DNA from: Emydura subglobosa
Taxonomy: Eukaryota > Chordata > Testudines > Chelidae
Reading direction: 5' to 3'
Assembly: GCA_007922225.1 (NCBI GenBank)
Contig: ML679989.1
Coordinates: 16,495,974-16,559,973, forward strand
Length of the DNA stretch: 64,000 nt
The notes under the pieces were generated by a model that was not told where the DNA came from, ran no database searches, and saw only the letters and a program-made list of their open reading frames with translations. A program made the position numbers and the translations under genes. Shown piece by piece: positions 35,591 through 49,052 of the stretch (the first letter of the stretch is position 1; each line of letters opens with the position of its first letter).

Positions 35591-37369
35591 TAAGATAAGA
35601 GGGACTGCTCAGCCGCCATAGGCCCATCCAGCCCTGGGCCTGTCACTGGCGATGCAGATGCCGCCTGTCCATTATGAACTGGGCTGAGACCAGAAACTTA
35701 AGTCACGGGCCACCGAAGTGCATTTTAAAGAGGGGGACATGATTTGTTCGAAGGAGTTTCCATCCCGCTCTGTGCACCTTCTGTCTACTGAGACTAGCTA
35801 TTCTGCACTCCTCATGGTGGTGGCGAGAGTCCAGGATGGGCCAGGAGCTACAGACAGGACCTGTAAGGTGTAGGTCTCATTTCATCAACAGGTGCAGGCT
35901 AGGTTGGAATGTGCCCAGGTTTCTCTGGACTGTTTTCTCCCAGCTGTTGATTGGTTTCCATATTCTCCCCCTTCCCTCCAGTCACCCAGGGGCTGCCTCA
36001 GCAGTCAGGCCTTCAGCATGGGGCGTTGCGGAGTGGGGCACCCAGCTCCTCCAGCGTCACTGAAGCTGGCTCTGGAGTGAGAAGCACGATGGCAATCAGT
36101 CTGAGCGCTGGAGATTGCAAAGGGCCAGTGGCTAGATGTGCTCCCGTGGAAACAGGGAGGAGCAAACTGCATTGCCCCATCTGCGGCTGCATGGGAAGGG
36201 GGAAACTCCCTGTTGCAGGAGGGCGGTGGCTGCGTTACCCACACCCACTCCCAAGGATGCCACCTAAAGCTGTCCTGCCTTACATTCTAGCTGAAGCTCT
36301 ATAGAATCCTTCCTGGGAGATGCACTGAATGAGCATGGGCTGCCCCTGGCCCTGCCAGTGATGGGGGAAGAGGAGGGGAAGGGATTGAGGGCTTGTATTG
36401 GCTTCTGCTGCCAAATGCCTTCAGCATGGTGGGGGCCGGTGCAAGATGTGTGATTTGAAATAGATCAAGCACCGGGTGCCTGGCCATGGGGGCTGACATC
36501 CATCTCGCCTGCAGAATAAGCAGTTGGGTACAGGATTCCCCAATTACCACCCCCCAGGGTGGCCCAATCCTGGTTTGGCTGGTGCTTGGTATCTTTTTGA
36601 GACTGCCAACAGAGGTGGGTTGTATGAGGTGACTATTTATCTGATCTATACCCACCACTTCCTTCTCCACGGGCGCCAGCCAGCCAGCACATTATAATGA
36701 TTGTTGGTGCTTGGGGCCAAGTCGACGAGTGGCTCTGTGTTCCCATTTCCTGACCCATCCGGCCCCCTTCCAGCCCCTCACGCTCCCCTTTCCAGATCTC
36801 TCTATCTCGTGGCAGGAACTTTTGCTTCCGCAAAGTCTTTTCCACGCGATCACACAACGGAGATGGTTCCATTAACAGCAAAAAGCTCCCTCAGAGGATT
36901 GAACCAACAGTAACTCAAGACTAGAAAGTGAGCTCCCGCTCTGCCTTCATTTCTCCAAAGCCCTTTGGGTCTCATGGCACACAGAAGTGTCAGAGATCAT
37001 TGATTTACTTCTATCAGTCTCTGAAAACTGCATGACTTTGCTGAACCAAACTGAAGGGCTCTTAGCAGCTTTGCCTCTTGGCAGCTCGCTAAAGTACTGG
37101 CTCTTCACTTCAAAGGCAAATTCTGTTTGCTCCAGTTCAGTTTGCTGAAGCTCCCTCTGATATAGCCTCTTAGAGAGGAAGCCACATTGCACAAAGACCA
37201 ACCCGAGGCAGAACAGAATCAGGTGGGGGAAAGGGGCTGATGGTCTGGGAATGCTGAGCACTCACAAGTCCCACTGCAATCACTGTTTCTCACACACCTC
37301 CAAAAATCAGCCCCCAGTTGTTTGGGATGTTAGAGGTAGTGAGTGTGATGTACTCTTGCACTTATCTAG

Positions 37370-37620
37370 CTCTTTGCAAGCATCACTAAAGACTCACAGG
37401 ATCCTGGGACAGGGGTAGAGGTAGGTGGCTGCATTTTATAAGTAAAGTGAGGCATGGAGAGGTTAAAGAATCTGACTATGGCCACACAGCAAACCAAGAA
37501 CAGAATCCAGGAGTCCTGGCTCCTACCAACTCTTCTAGAGAGCTTTCCAAAGGTAGGCAGTATAATTATCCCCATTTTACAGATGGGGAAACTGAGGCTC
37601 ATCGTAATGACATGACTTGA
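37370..37620 (-). repeat. Two SINE fragments, inverted
   Basis: Includes 'ccccattttacagatgggga' (37571-37590) and, before it, 'aatccaggagtcctggctcc' with the 'cacacagcaaaccaagaaca' block. Two adjacent partial copies. Confidence 0.55.
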
Positions 37621-40600
37621 CTTCTTTATCTTCCTTTTAACACAGCCTCGATCAGCATGCAGAGCATGATGCTGAACTGGGCCCTTGCTCACGACTGCCG
37701 TACACTCAGCAACGGGCCCTTGGGGCGGCTAGACAAAAAGGAGCAACCTTGAGTTTTTCCATGAAGAAGCAAAGCTAATGGCAGTGAGAAAGGTGCCATG
37801 CCTCTAGGTGAGCAGCTGGCCAGCATTAGCAATCAGCTCAGCTGGGGAGACTCAGCTGCTCAGCCACCGCAGTTCAAGGCAGTTTCACTCCCCCTTGGAG
37901 CAGGGGGGGTTTCAGTGTGTGTTCAGTGAACGGCCTTCGTGATTGATTGTTAAGTGCTCTAAGCTGTGTTTCCCTTTGCACTACAAGTTTAGGGAAGCAG
38001 TGCCCCTCTGGCCCTTTCCTCTATGGGTGGGACATGGTGACTTGCAAGTAGGGCTGCAGAAAATCCCCTAGCCTTGAAGTTATGCCAGATCCCTCAAAAA
38101 GCAGCATTAGGCTGGGAAAACTGCATTCGCCATGGCAGCTGTGGAGGGGCCTGGAACCAGGGCTAGGTCCCAGTAAGTGCTAGCAAATGGGGGGCTGTTT
38201 CTCCTTTAATGTATCGTTTTGTGACATTCCTAGAACTGAAACAGGAGCTTTCCAGGACTGTGCAATACAATGGTGGATTTAAATCGTACCTGTCCCGTCC
38301 CCCCCCCCCCTCCCTCCCAGTAGTCTGAGGCCTAGACTATGAAAAAATGTGCTTTTTCCAATAGAATTGGCTCCAGTGAGCTAGTTCAAGTTGATTGGAA
38401 AAATGCCCATTAACATCTATAAACCCAGTTTAACAGGCTTACCTTGAGTGTGGCAGGCTGAGTTATAGCAGCTGCAGGACTTAACCCTGCTGGAAAAAAG
38501 CCCCTTTCTTCCTAGTCTAAACAGAGCTTCAGCAGCAGCAGCAGAGCCAGGAGGTGGACTGTGACTTCCAACCCAGCACGTGTGGGGTGCTAGGACTTTG
38601 GAAGGCCCTGAAAAACAGGATGTGCTACAGGCCATACAGATACCACTGGAGGCCTTTAGCAAAATAGCCTTGTGGTTCGAGCCCAGCATTGGGAGGCTGA
38701 AGACTTGGACTTTTCTCCTAGCTGCCACTTGCTTTCTGTGTGACTTTGGGCAAGTCACTTCCTCCAAGCCAGAAAGTGCAACTGTGACCCTTCCTCTCAA
38801 CACCGCATACGCTTCTCCAGCAATGCCCAGGACTTTCCCGCTAAGAAGGGAAGGCTTCAGATTACCCAGGAACCACTCTGGTAAGAGCTCTCTTTTCTAC
38901 CTTCAGATAAATGCATGGCTGCTCTTCTGCTTTATGGTCCTGCATTTTACTTAGACCTGATCCTCTATGGGCAATGCTACCAATTTCTAAACCAAGGGTC
39001 TCTTTCTGGACCCAGTCAGTCTCATCTGCATGCCCATTTTACTAAACCGCTGCTACTCCCTGCTGTAAAAGGCTTTCATCATGTTGCAGTTGGAGCAGGA
39101 TTAAGGATGTCTTGCCTCTCTCTCTCTCACATAGAGCACCAAAGCATACTATGTATATGGTGCCATAATTGCGGGGAGGGAGCTCATTCAGATACCATGG
39201 AGACAAGGGAGAGATTTTACCCTGACATAGGGTTCATGCTGACTGGGTATTTCCCGTTCTCTCCCCCAGGGTTGACCTCCACTAGCTTCACCACGATTTG
39301 AAGGAGGTATGCCTTGTCTCCATTGGTATTTTACACTGATAGCTAAAAACACATCTTTTTGCAGTGAATGCCTAGCATTTGCCTTGTCAATTACATGCCA
39401 CATACAACTGCAGCATTTAATGACATGAGCAGATGATGTGTTTTTACAATCACCTCAATTTGTGCATCTGAAGGGAACTGCCTGGGCTAGAAATATTGCC
39501 TAATAGATGTATGGATTCATCCAGTGAACAGGATCTAATGACATGCTTTGCACAATGTGCAGACTAAGCATATAATCACCTGTAATTGGCTCATTCTTTT
39601 GAATTTCCTTTGGCAGCAGATTTATAATAATAATGTTTAAACAAGATGATACTAGGACTTGGCACATTTAACCCATCATTCTTAAACACTTCACTATGCT
39701 GGTAGCATTATTACAAATGGGAAAATGTGGGTGCAGAACTATTCCGTGACTTGTCCAGGGTGTCTCAGCCAGGATTTGAACCCGGATCCCTGGACTCTTA
39801 GTCCTGTGCTGAATCCGGTAATCACATTTATCACCTTCAAATGCAGGAGTCCCCCTGGTGGTTACTGGGCCATTTGTTTCTATCTGAACTATGGCTGTAA
39901 TCCTAACCTGGAGCTTGGATTGCATTTTGTCTTCTAGCTGGCCTTTTTCCTTTCCAAGATGAGAAACTCACTATCTCTAACTGGGGAGGAAATGCTACAC
40001 ACTGTAAGGACAGAGCTGTGTTTCCTGGGCCAAATCTCCCTGGCAGCTTTTCTATGCAAGGATGCTGGGGCTGGTTTAATCCCAGGTTAGTGGGCTGCCA
40101 GCTATTGAAGACGGCTATGGGCTGTTCCCAGATGCAAGGGTGTAAGCACACCCCTGCCAAGACCCTCTCCCCTGATACTCCTGAAGCTGGAGCTCCTCTT
40201 GGAGTGTCAGATGTATATGCCTGCTGGGCTGTCCATCTGCATTGCATGTATTTCCCAGGAGCACCAATGGCTGCTTTATGGTTTCTTCGTGGTGACCATG
40301 GTGCTGTACAGAACTGGTCTTTTCTTGTGTCCTGTCAGTCTGCATCAGTGGCAGGAAAGGCCGTTCCTTCGCTGAAACCGGCTATTCCTCAGCACCGCTG
40401 CTACTCTCATGAAGAGCCAGAGGGGAAGGACGGGCTTGGGGTTAAGGGGCTGGGCCAGCAGCCAGAAGATCTTGATCCCATTCTGTGTCTCTGACTTGCT
40501 GTGTGATCTTGTGTGAGCCACGTCACCTCTCTCTGAAATGGGGATAATGCTTCCCTACCTTGTGGGGCCATAATGAGGCTTAATTCGCTATTGACTGTTC

Positions 40601-40839
40601 AGCAATTTGAGATGAGCTGGTATTAAAGTACTTAGTGCCACACCATGGAATCCTTGGATTGTTGCTAAAGAGCTGTTGTTACATATTTATTTGTACTGCA
40701 GTAACACGTGTGAGCCCCAGTCATGGACCAGGACCCCAATGTGCTAGGCGCTGTACGTTGAGAAAATGGGGATAGTTTCCAAAAGTACTGTGTGTCTGCA
40801 CAGGAGTTGGATTAACCTGCCAATATAGTGCAGTGTAAG

Positions 40840-41100
40840 GGGATGTCCACACTTAAAATGCTATGACAGCTGTGCTGCTTTGTATAGACACTACATATGC
40901 TGATGGGAGGGTTTCTCCTGTTGGGATAGGTAACCCATCTCCCTTAGAGATGGTAGCTAGGTAATGGAAGAATTCCTCTGTCAACCCAGCGCTGTCTACA
41001 CCGGGGATTAGGTCAGTATAGCTACATCTCTCCGTGGGTTGGATTTTTCCACACCCCGAGAGACACAGCTATACCGTGGTAGACCAGATCTACTATACGA
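40840..41100 (+). repeat. 'gtctacac' MITE-like element copy
   Basis: Reads 'gatgtccacacttaaaatgc' at the left and ends near 'ccgtggtagaccagatctac'. Internal 'tagctaggtaatggaagaat' and 'tcaacccagcgctgtctaca' are closely matched in the copy at 51065-51330. Confidence 0.65.
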
Positions 41101-42699
41101 AGATGGGCTACAGCTTTTTGGTAAGAGGCAATGCATCCTGCAGTTCTCCCTCCCCAGTCAATTCACACTCAGGAGTTGTGTGTCATAAGAGACGTCTACA
41201 CAGAGCTGTGAGGTATAATTCCCAAGAGGCGTGCTCGCTCTATAGCAGTGTGGCTGTGGTGATGTGGGTGGTGGCTCAGGCTAGCCAGCCGAGTATAATC
41301 CTGCTCGACCCGCTGGGGACTTAGTTGCTCAGCTAACTTGTGCTAGACACACAACTATGTGTGGGCGCTCGCTCGAGCAGAGCTAGTGCGTATCTGTCTC
41401 TCCGCAGTGGGAATTACACCCACCAGGTGCTGTGCAGGCATCCCCTGAGAGAGAGAGAGGCGCCAGCAGATGATCCTTGCAATGCTTACTGCACTACACA
41501 ACCCTATAACTGGCTTTGGTCAGGCCTGTCACAGCCAATCCAAGGCCTGGTCTACCCTTAAAACGTAGCTTGACACAGCTATGGCACGCGCTTTAGCTAT
41601 GCTGGCCTAGCCCCCAGTGTTCACACTGTCAGTTTGACAGAAGAACGCTGTCACAGTTCAAGGCAACTGCAGCTGTATTCCCCCTCCATGGTCCTCCAAG
41701 GGCAGCCACTCTCAGCTGCTGGCTTCTCAGCTGTCACCTCTCTTGGGTTGTATTACTGTGGTCTAATTTCTGTTGTTGGGATTAGTGTGCGGGTGTTTGG
41801 TGGGCTTTTATAGACAGGAAGTGGGACTAGATGGTCGGGTGGCCCCTTCTGCCCTTGAACTCGGACTCTCGCCTCTGACTGGGGTTTTTCCAGGCACCAT
41901 CATTCCCTGCCTGCATTGTGGTGGTTCCAGTCAGACTACCTAAGCAGGCCTGTTCTGCTTTCTCCTTGGTGGCTCTAAACCGCATGACTGCCCTCAATTA
42001 TAGGTTACCACACAACCCTTTGCAAGCAAGCACCTTTATTCTCAAGGTGGAAGCATTACAGAGAAAATGTTAAAAGAACCCACACGCATGGTGGTAATCT
42101 TACCAGAGCTCAACTTCCCCTGCCCCCAACACGGGCTCTGACAGGTGAACAGTCCTTCAACGCCCCCCCAGAGTCTCTTCTGTAGTTACAAATTCACAAC
42201 AGCTGTTAGCTCAGAACAAACACACCCATGAATCTGTGCAAGGCGAGGCTGTGACCTTCAGATTCTGGGAATAGATAATCAACAGACAATGGGTTTCTCT
42301 TTAGGGCGAAGCTTCCAAAGGTTGGGACTGGAGGTAGGAATTTGCATTCATCTCTTGCCAAGTAGTGCCTAGGAAATCCACTCAACTTAATGTGTCTCAA
42401 AAGTTCCTCTGTGTCTGGCAATTTTTTTTAAAAAAATAGTCATTGGAAGCTCCTAGCTCTTGCCAGGATTTACACTGGTCACATCCTACCCCTCCCTGCC
42501 TGAAAAGTTGCATACAAGTCCACAATAACACATAAACCTTTCCTTGTTAATGCAATGGACTCCAAAGATACTTCTACTTAATTCAATAGGGTTTTTCAAG
42601 GATATCGCAGGAAATTGCCATATCTGTCATAAAGGCTTCCATTGACCTAGCTACCATCATTCAGGGAAGTGATGCTCCTATAGTGATGGAAAAAAACCC

Positions 42700-43990
42700 T
42701 TATCTCATAGTAATCTGCTTTTACACTACAGAGTTATGGCACTGTAGTTATGCTACTATAGCACCCAGAGTGTAGACACAGCCCCCATGTCACCATGTGA
42801 AAAGCTAGATGGTGTAAGACTCTTGCAACAGAGGAAGTTAACCTGTTGTGTATCTCAGTGCAGGCAGATAATGGTGACACTAATGCAGCCAAGTGGTCCA
42901 ACTACCACAAGCGTAATTTACTATGAAGAGCCCCAAAGTGAGCGTTGCAGACAGATAAAACCCATGGTCCTTGACCCAATGATCTGACTGTGTAAAGAGA
43001 GACATAACACAACAAGCAATTGTTGGGCTGGATCCAGCACATAGACTGAGTATCTGACACCTTGCATTACGCAAAGGAAGTCCCTTCTAGTGGCTTGTGG
43101 AAGCCCTAACTGTGGGGTTATCGATATAAGGCCTTTGCCACATGTACAAATTGCACCCATGTAGCTTAAGTCAGTTAACAGTTTTACACTGGTGCAAACC
43201 CCTGCACGGACACACTTCTATCTGTTTAAAACTGGATATATCGGTGTAGCTTGAACCTATGAATGTACACGTGCAAGCTAAAGCACTAAATCAGATTTAA
43301 ATCTTTAAGCAGGTCCGTGCACCCAGTTAAACCAGTGCAACTTTGGCATATCTTCACTGCAGCGTTAACTTGAGGTATCTACACACCAGTTACTCCTCTC
43401 AGGTCAGCCGAGCTCAAGTAAATGGCCACGGTGCAAAACAATACTTGGCTGCTGTCCACACTGGTGCTGCACTCGCTCATGTTCTTTGTGCTGAGCCCAG
43501 CTTTCCAAGTGAATTGTGGAAGAACTTGTCTGTCCTTTCTGGGCACATGGGGGAAATTGTGGGAAGGCACTAGAGGACCATCTAGAGACAACTGAGTGGA
43601 GTGCACAATACAGAGCGGTGGTGTTAGCAGCTGACCAGTTGTGCTAATTTGAGCCTTAGCCGGTACTCCCTGACAGGCCAGCTGATTTGAATTAAAAGTT
43701 TTTGTGTGTGGACAGGAAGGACTCAAATTAGGGGCAACACTTGAGTTGTAACGCAAGTTAACTTTGCAGTGAAGATAGGCCTATATCGGGTGTAGACCAG
43801 GCCTATGGTAAAGTTGCACCAAATCAATTTAGTTACGCCAGTCTAATGCAGACACACTTAAACTGGGTTTAAGCCTCACTAATTTCAAATAAATTGTTCC
43901 AAGCAAGGTTTAAACCACTTGAAATCATTTAAAAATCAGATTGTTACGTGTTTTCTACCGTAGACCAGACTTAAGGGCTGCACCCAAGAT
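42700..43990 (+). repeat. Nested 'gtgtagac' elements
   Basis: Several partial copies lie back to back, with recurring 'aaccagtgcaactttg', 'tgaggtatctacac', 'gggtgtagaccaggcctatg' and 'ccgtagaccagactt'. The boundaries of single copies cannot be set by eye. Confidence 0.55.
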
Positions 43991-44589
43991 TCCAAAGCTG
44001 CACTGTGCCAAGAGCCAGCCTCCGCTCTGCAAGTTCCAGATAGCAATGTTAGGTTGCCTAACTTTTCCACTCCTCACACCCACACATCTGTGTTCCACCA
44101 CCTGATCAGAAAGTCAGTTCTGTTTACAGGCCATTTCCTTAATTCTAACTAAAACACTGAGACAAATCACACGGTGAAAATGGAACTAGAGAGACAGATT
44201 TTTTTTTTTTTCTGTGTTGCAATTCTCTTGGGGAAAATGCACATGTGATGTTGGAGGGGGTTTTAAAGTCAATGTGTTGCAGCTTTTAAATAATATTTTG
44301 TATTTACATGGCACCATTCACCTGAGGATCTCAAAGAACTTTAAAATAATTGATTAAGCTACATAAAAGCCCTGCAAGGAAGATGTTATCCCTTTCTTAC
44401 AGCTGGTTAAGTGAACAGAGGTTAAATGACTTGCCAAAGGCCAAGCAACAAGTCAGGAGAAGATCTAGAAATAGTCCCGATTGCCATCCTCCTGCTCTAA
44501 TGCTAGATAAAACAAAACATTCATGTGGCTATTAAACAGGATTTGGAGAAAATGTGTTTAGCTCATTGATCCCACTTCAACAATGAGGA

Positions 44590-44810
44590 AACTGCATGGT
44601 CTGATGGATAGGGTATTTGACTGGAAGTCAGGAATCCTGGGTCCTAATCTTGGTTTAAGCACCGACCACCAGAGTGATCTTTGGCAAGTCATGTCATTGC
44701 TCTGTGCCTCAATTTCTCCATCTGTAAAATGGGGCTAATGATGCTTCTGAAACACTGTGAGATCTATGGATAGTAAGTATTACATAAGAGCAGTTGCCAT
44801 CATTTAAACT
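44590..44810 (+). repeat. tRNA-type SINE, near full length
   Basis: Head 'catggtctgatggatagggt', B-box-like region 'aatcctgggtcctaatcttg', then 'ccatctgtaaaatggggcta' and 'aacactgtgagatctatgga'. One of the most complete copies in the window. Confidence 0.75.
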
Positions 44811-45734
44811 TATTGTAACATGATGTCATAGGAGGAGAGATATTGGGCTAGACTAATAACTTGCTATTCCAGACTGCTGCTAAGGACTCGTGAGATTTCA
44901 GATAGATGGAGGTAAACCGAAAGCCCAGAAGACCCCCTAAAGCTAGTGAGGAAGTCATGGTTTAGCCAAGTCACGGAGTTCTACTGGCCCAGATCTTCAA
45001 AGGTATTTAGGTGTCTAACTTCCATTGGACCATGGTAGGTAAGCATCTCTTTTCACTAGAGATGAGCCTGAGACCAGAACTCTGGATCCAAACACCCCTT
45101 GACATTTGGGAAAGTTCAGACTTGATTTTGGATCTGAACTAAGATGGCTTGTGTTCAGTTCTGGTTTTTGAAGATCTGTATCTGATCACAATCATGTATT
45201 AGCTCAATTCTTGGTCGATTCTATTAATTGAATTGTCTGACAGTTGAATCACTCCTTAAGAAGTTGATACATCTAATGATCCAATAAACCAACATTAAAT
45301 TTTAACTAAATTTCTTAGCAATAATGTAGAATTGTAGCATTCAGAACAGCCCTTCAACCAGCAGACTTATTAAATATATCAGTGAAACTACCAATCCACC
45401 ATCCGTATGTGTGATAACTGCTTATCTCAGTTGCATGCATGTAACAGAATCGGGGCTCCTTTTTGTTACCCTGTACCTGCAGGTTTTTGTTACCCTGTAC
45501 CCATCTTGAATGGGTAGATAACCTTAGTTTAGGTCCTCATCTCCAACTTCAGTGATTCTGTCACTATTTCCTTACCACAAAAGGTGATCATTTGCTAAAA
45601 TGCTCTCCTATTTACGCTAGGAGTGCTTTACTGGTATTGTATAGAAATACCAGGATACTGTCTTGGCACTGAGCTCCTATCATGGACGCAGATATTCCGG
45701 CCAAGCTGCGCTTTGTACCAGTATAGTAAAATTT

Positions 45735-45935
45735 TCTATCTATAAGGATAGTTAAGCTCTGGAACCAGCTTCCAAGGGAGGTTGTGGAACCCCTGTCACT
45801 GGAGGCTTTCGAGAACAGATTAGACAAACCTCCACCAGGAATGGTCAAGGTATACCTGGCCCTGCCTCAATGCAGCTGGCTGGAATAGATTATCTCTTGA
45901 GGTCCCTTCCAGCTCTACGTTTCTCTGATTCTGTT
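45735..45935 (+). mobile_element. CR1 LINE, extreme 3' end
   Basis: Contains 'aggatagttaagctctggaa', 'gaggttgtggaacccctgtc', 'actggaggctttcgagaaca' and 'ttgaggtcccttccagctct', the standard CR1 terminal order, ending in 'tctctgattctg'. Confidence 0.85.
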
Positions 45936-47295
45936 ACATCCAAACCACCGCACACGAGCAAAACAATCTCTACTAGTAAAAGCACAGCTTTGCTGGTCTA
46001 GCTGCTTTTGCCGGCCTAGCTGTGTTGGTTAGGGATCACACTTCTTTGCACCCCTGCCTGGCGTATATTGGCAGAACTCTGTAGTGTAGACCTAGCGTGA
46101 ACCAACCTATGAAAAATGGCAACTGGGTGGGGAGGAGGGGAGAGAAATCCAGAAATGGTTAATGGAAAATTTTCATCAGAAAAATAAAAATGTTGAGGAA
46201 ATCAAAGTGATCTTTGGAAAAATGGCCAAACGTCCTCAACTTATGAACTAAAAAAGTTGACCCTCCCCCCCCACCTAGGACACTGGTTCTCCAACTCTGG
46301 TGGAGTCACGTCTTTATGTCAATGGTTACTTTGGGGTAAATTCAACCATGATTAAATCTGCTGAGCACCTCTAACTGAAAGGGCAGCAGTAACATGGTGA
46401 GGGACAGATGCAAACTAATGGGGTGAGGATGAAGTAGTGGAGAGCTGCCAGCAACATTGCTAGGGGCTGGTACTCAAAGTCAGAGACCCAAGCAGAGGTA
46501 AAGAACAGCATGGATATAAAATGGGGTGATGGGTAGAAGTTACCAAGCATTCCACCCTTTGCATCAAAGATAATCTATTTTCTACCTATCTCCTTAACAC
46601 TGCCTTAATGTAATTCTTGTAACCAAGCTCCATAGCTGCTGCAGGGAAAGAGAGGTAGGATTGAGAAGATAATTTTTTACCTTAAAGTGGCCCTCCACAA
46701 AATGGAAAAAAGGTTAGTTTACTGAGATCACATTTTTGCAATCAGAAAGCTTAACCACCAGCCCCAACACGGGAAACCTCGGTTTCAGTACTGAAACAAA
46801 TTGCACTGCCTTGGGCTGTCCCTAATAAAGTTATTGTGTCAACATTACGCTTCCCTACCCCCAAATAAATGGGTAGACTGCAGCAGAGCCTTCTCTGTGC
46901 AAAATATAAACCTTCCCTCTGTCAATCCCCTACAATCGGATTAATTAAATACCACAAATTTATCGTTTGTATTTGAAGGAAAGCACGGCGTGAAACAGCT
47001 GACTCCAATCTGTAGTTTACAGTTCCGCAGATTTATAACCCCATCAGAAAGTAAATCTGAAATATATTTACTTGCATCATCTTGGCTTCTTTATTTCTCC
47101 TTTGCAATGCAACAGAACCAGAAAGGAAAGGAGTTTGTAAAGTGATCCCGAAGTCCGATTGCTGCGTCTCTTGGAAACTCAGTGCTTTAGAAAATTGCTC
47201 CGCGCGCGGGGGTGTATGTTTCAGTACAGGTCCCGTGCAGATAAAATCACATGGCTTGCACAGAATTCTGGGAGTTGTAGTGCACCATACACTGA

Positions 47296-47440
47296 AAAGT
47301 TCCCCAGGGGTAGCCGTGTTAGTCTGTATACAGCAAAAACAACGAGAATCCTGTAGCACTTTAAAGTACATTTAATTTCTGCAGCCGTAAGCTTTTGTGG
47401 GCTGCAACCCACTTTGTCAGATGCAAGAAATAGAAATCAG
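47296..47440 (-). mobile_element. Penelope-like element end with hammerhead-like core (degenerate)
   Basis: On the - strand: gcatctgacaaagtgggttg, cagcccacaaaagcttacgg, and later 'cagactaacacggctacccc'. The hairpin gtgggttgcagcccac (47397-47412) sits between CTGA and an AAA-type box, the order seen in hammerhead motifs of Penelope-like elements. Core bases are changed, so it is not expected to be active. The family assignment rests on memory. Confidence 0.5.
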
Positions 47441-47589
47441 ATAGGGGGTGTATATATACATCCTGGGAGATTCGTATGAGGGATAGAACCCTTTTCTCTG
47501 CAATAGCAGTTTAAACCTATTTTAATTACCAATCTAATTAATCTGGATCTAATTGTTTGAATCCCCTTTGGAGCTGTTGCAGTTTAGGT

Positions 47590-47885
47590 TATGTCTACGC
47601 TATCACTTATGCCAGCAAAAGTTCTGTGGCTCAGGGGTGTGGGGTATTTTTTCCCCCGTACTCCCAGAGTGACACAAGTTTTGCTGGAATAAATGCTAGG
47701 GTAGAGAAGGCCTAAATGGTAGTGTGGCTTCTCTCTCCGACATAGGTACCACCGCTCGTGGAGGTGGTTTTATTATGTGGGTGGGAGAGCTATCCCTGTC
47801 CACATGACACGGATACACAAACTCTCTCTTACAGTGACACAGCTGCATCAGTACAACTGCACTGCTGTAAGCTCGCTAGTAGACA
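47590..47885 (+). repeat. 'gtctac' MITE-like element copy
   Basis: Left end ggttatgtctacgctatcac and right end gctagtagacatggtc give an atgtctac/gtagacat inverted pair. The internal 'ggctcaggggtgtgg' matches the element at 33027-33286. Confidence 0.65.
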
Positions 47886-49052
47886 TGGTCTTATTGACAT
47901 CTTTTTCTTTTTGATGAGGAAAACCTAATACCTAGCTTCAGGGCCAGATTTAAGTGTAGGCGACCCAGGCAAACAGGCTTGGGGTACCGGGCTTGGAGTA
48001 CTGTTTTTGTTACTGACAAAAGGGAAAACAGAATGTTTGAAGTAAAATGTTTCAGGTACTCTGTATGTGGATTCATTTTCACTAACCTCCTAGTAACACT
48101 GTTTAACATTGGTCCACCTAATGTTGGTGCATTGTTCAATTTCTTTATGATGGTACATTTCAGTTCTTAATTAAAACATCTGTATAAGTTTAGAGGAAAC
48201 AATTTTTTGGACTTGCTTAGATATGGCATGATAAACTTGCATGTTAGGATCTGTAAATCTGTATTATCCCTGTCATATAAGATGAATAAAATCATGCATA
48301 CAGATAGTGCATCAAACTCATGAAATGGGCTATAACTGCAAGAAAAAAATAAGGGGTTCAAAAATTTAACAAATGGAGGGGGGTTAGTATAGGAGATGCT
48401 CCTCCCCTACGGCACTATTTGGTCTAGGGCCAGCCCCGACTATCTCATATAACCCTGTTCATCTGTCCATCTCACCCTGCTTTATAAAGGAGCGCACCAT
48501 CCCTGTCCCCATTTTACAGATGGGGAAACTGCCAAGCGATTACGCTGCAAGTCACAGGACGGCCGGGTAACCCGCCTGTCCCACCTTGGGCAGTGGCAGC
48601 TGGGTGAGTGGGTGGGTGAGATCTTAGGGGATGTAGCGCTTTCTCGGGGATTCCCCCCCCCATTAGCTTTTTTTTGCACGATCTCCTCTGGGGGCAGCGT
48701 GCATTGCACAGAGCTGCAGCAGTTTCCCGCCGAGGAGGGTGGGACGGGGCTCTGCAAGTGTCCACAGGCGGTGCGGAGCCTGTCGGTGCATGCAGGGCTC
48801 CAGGTGCTCTGGGAACCTCAGACTCCCTGTAAACCCCGCCCCCTCCCTGCGCCGCTCGGGCCCGGACTGTCGCTCAGGCTGGGCGGCGGCCGTGGCAGTC
48901 CGATTCCCAGCATCCCCTGCGGCGGGGAGTGCGTTCGCCGGTGGAACTGCATCTCCCAGCATGCCTCGCTGCGGGGGGGACGGGACCCGGATGTTGCGGT
49001 CCCTAGCGGGAGCGGGGCGTGCGTGAGCCGGGCTGCGTGTGGCGGGGGCACC

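Larger units (their letters stand above)
34071..48600. other. SLC31A2 upstream intron or intergenic region
   Basis: 14.5 kb without a recognised exon. From 34.2 to 35.4 kb there is possibly old LTR or composite repeat sequence. SINE parts lie at 35400-35590, 37370-37620, 38650-38800, 39700-39800, 40470-40630, 44290-44480 and 44590-44810. From 40.8 to 47.9 kb it is a nest of inverted-repeat elements plus a CR1 end (45735-45935) and a Penelope-like relic (47296-47440). 36.1-37.3 kb and 46.1-47.0 kb show nothing recognisable. Confidence 0.65.

Noticed and set aside
38439..38447. Possible SLC31A2 upstream donor (caag then gtaagc on the - strand)
   Set aside because: No start codon or exon-like sequence precedes it and it falls in repeat-like sequence.
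44590..44810. tRNA-like head as a functional tRNA gene
   Set aside because: It continues into a standard SINE body and tail, and the cloverleaf pairing is not kept.
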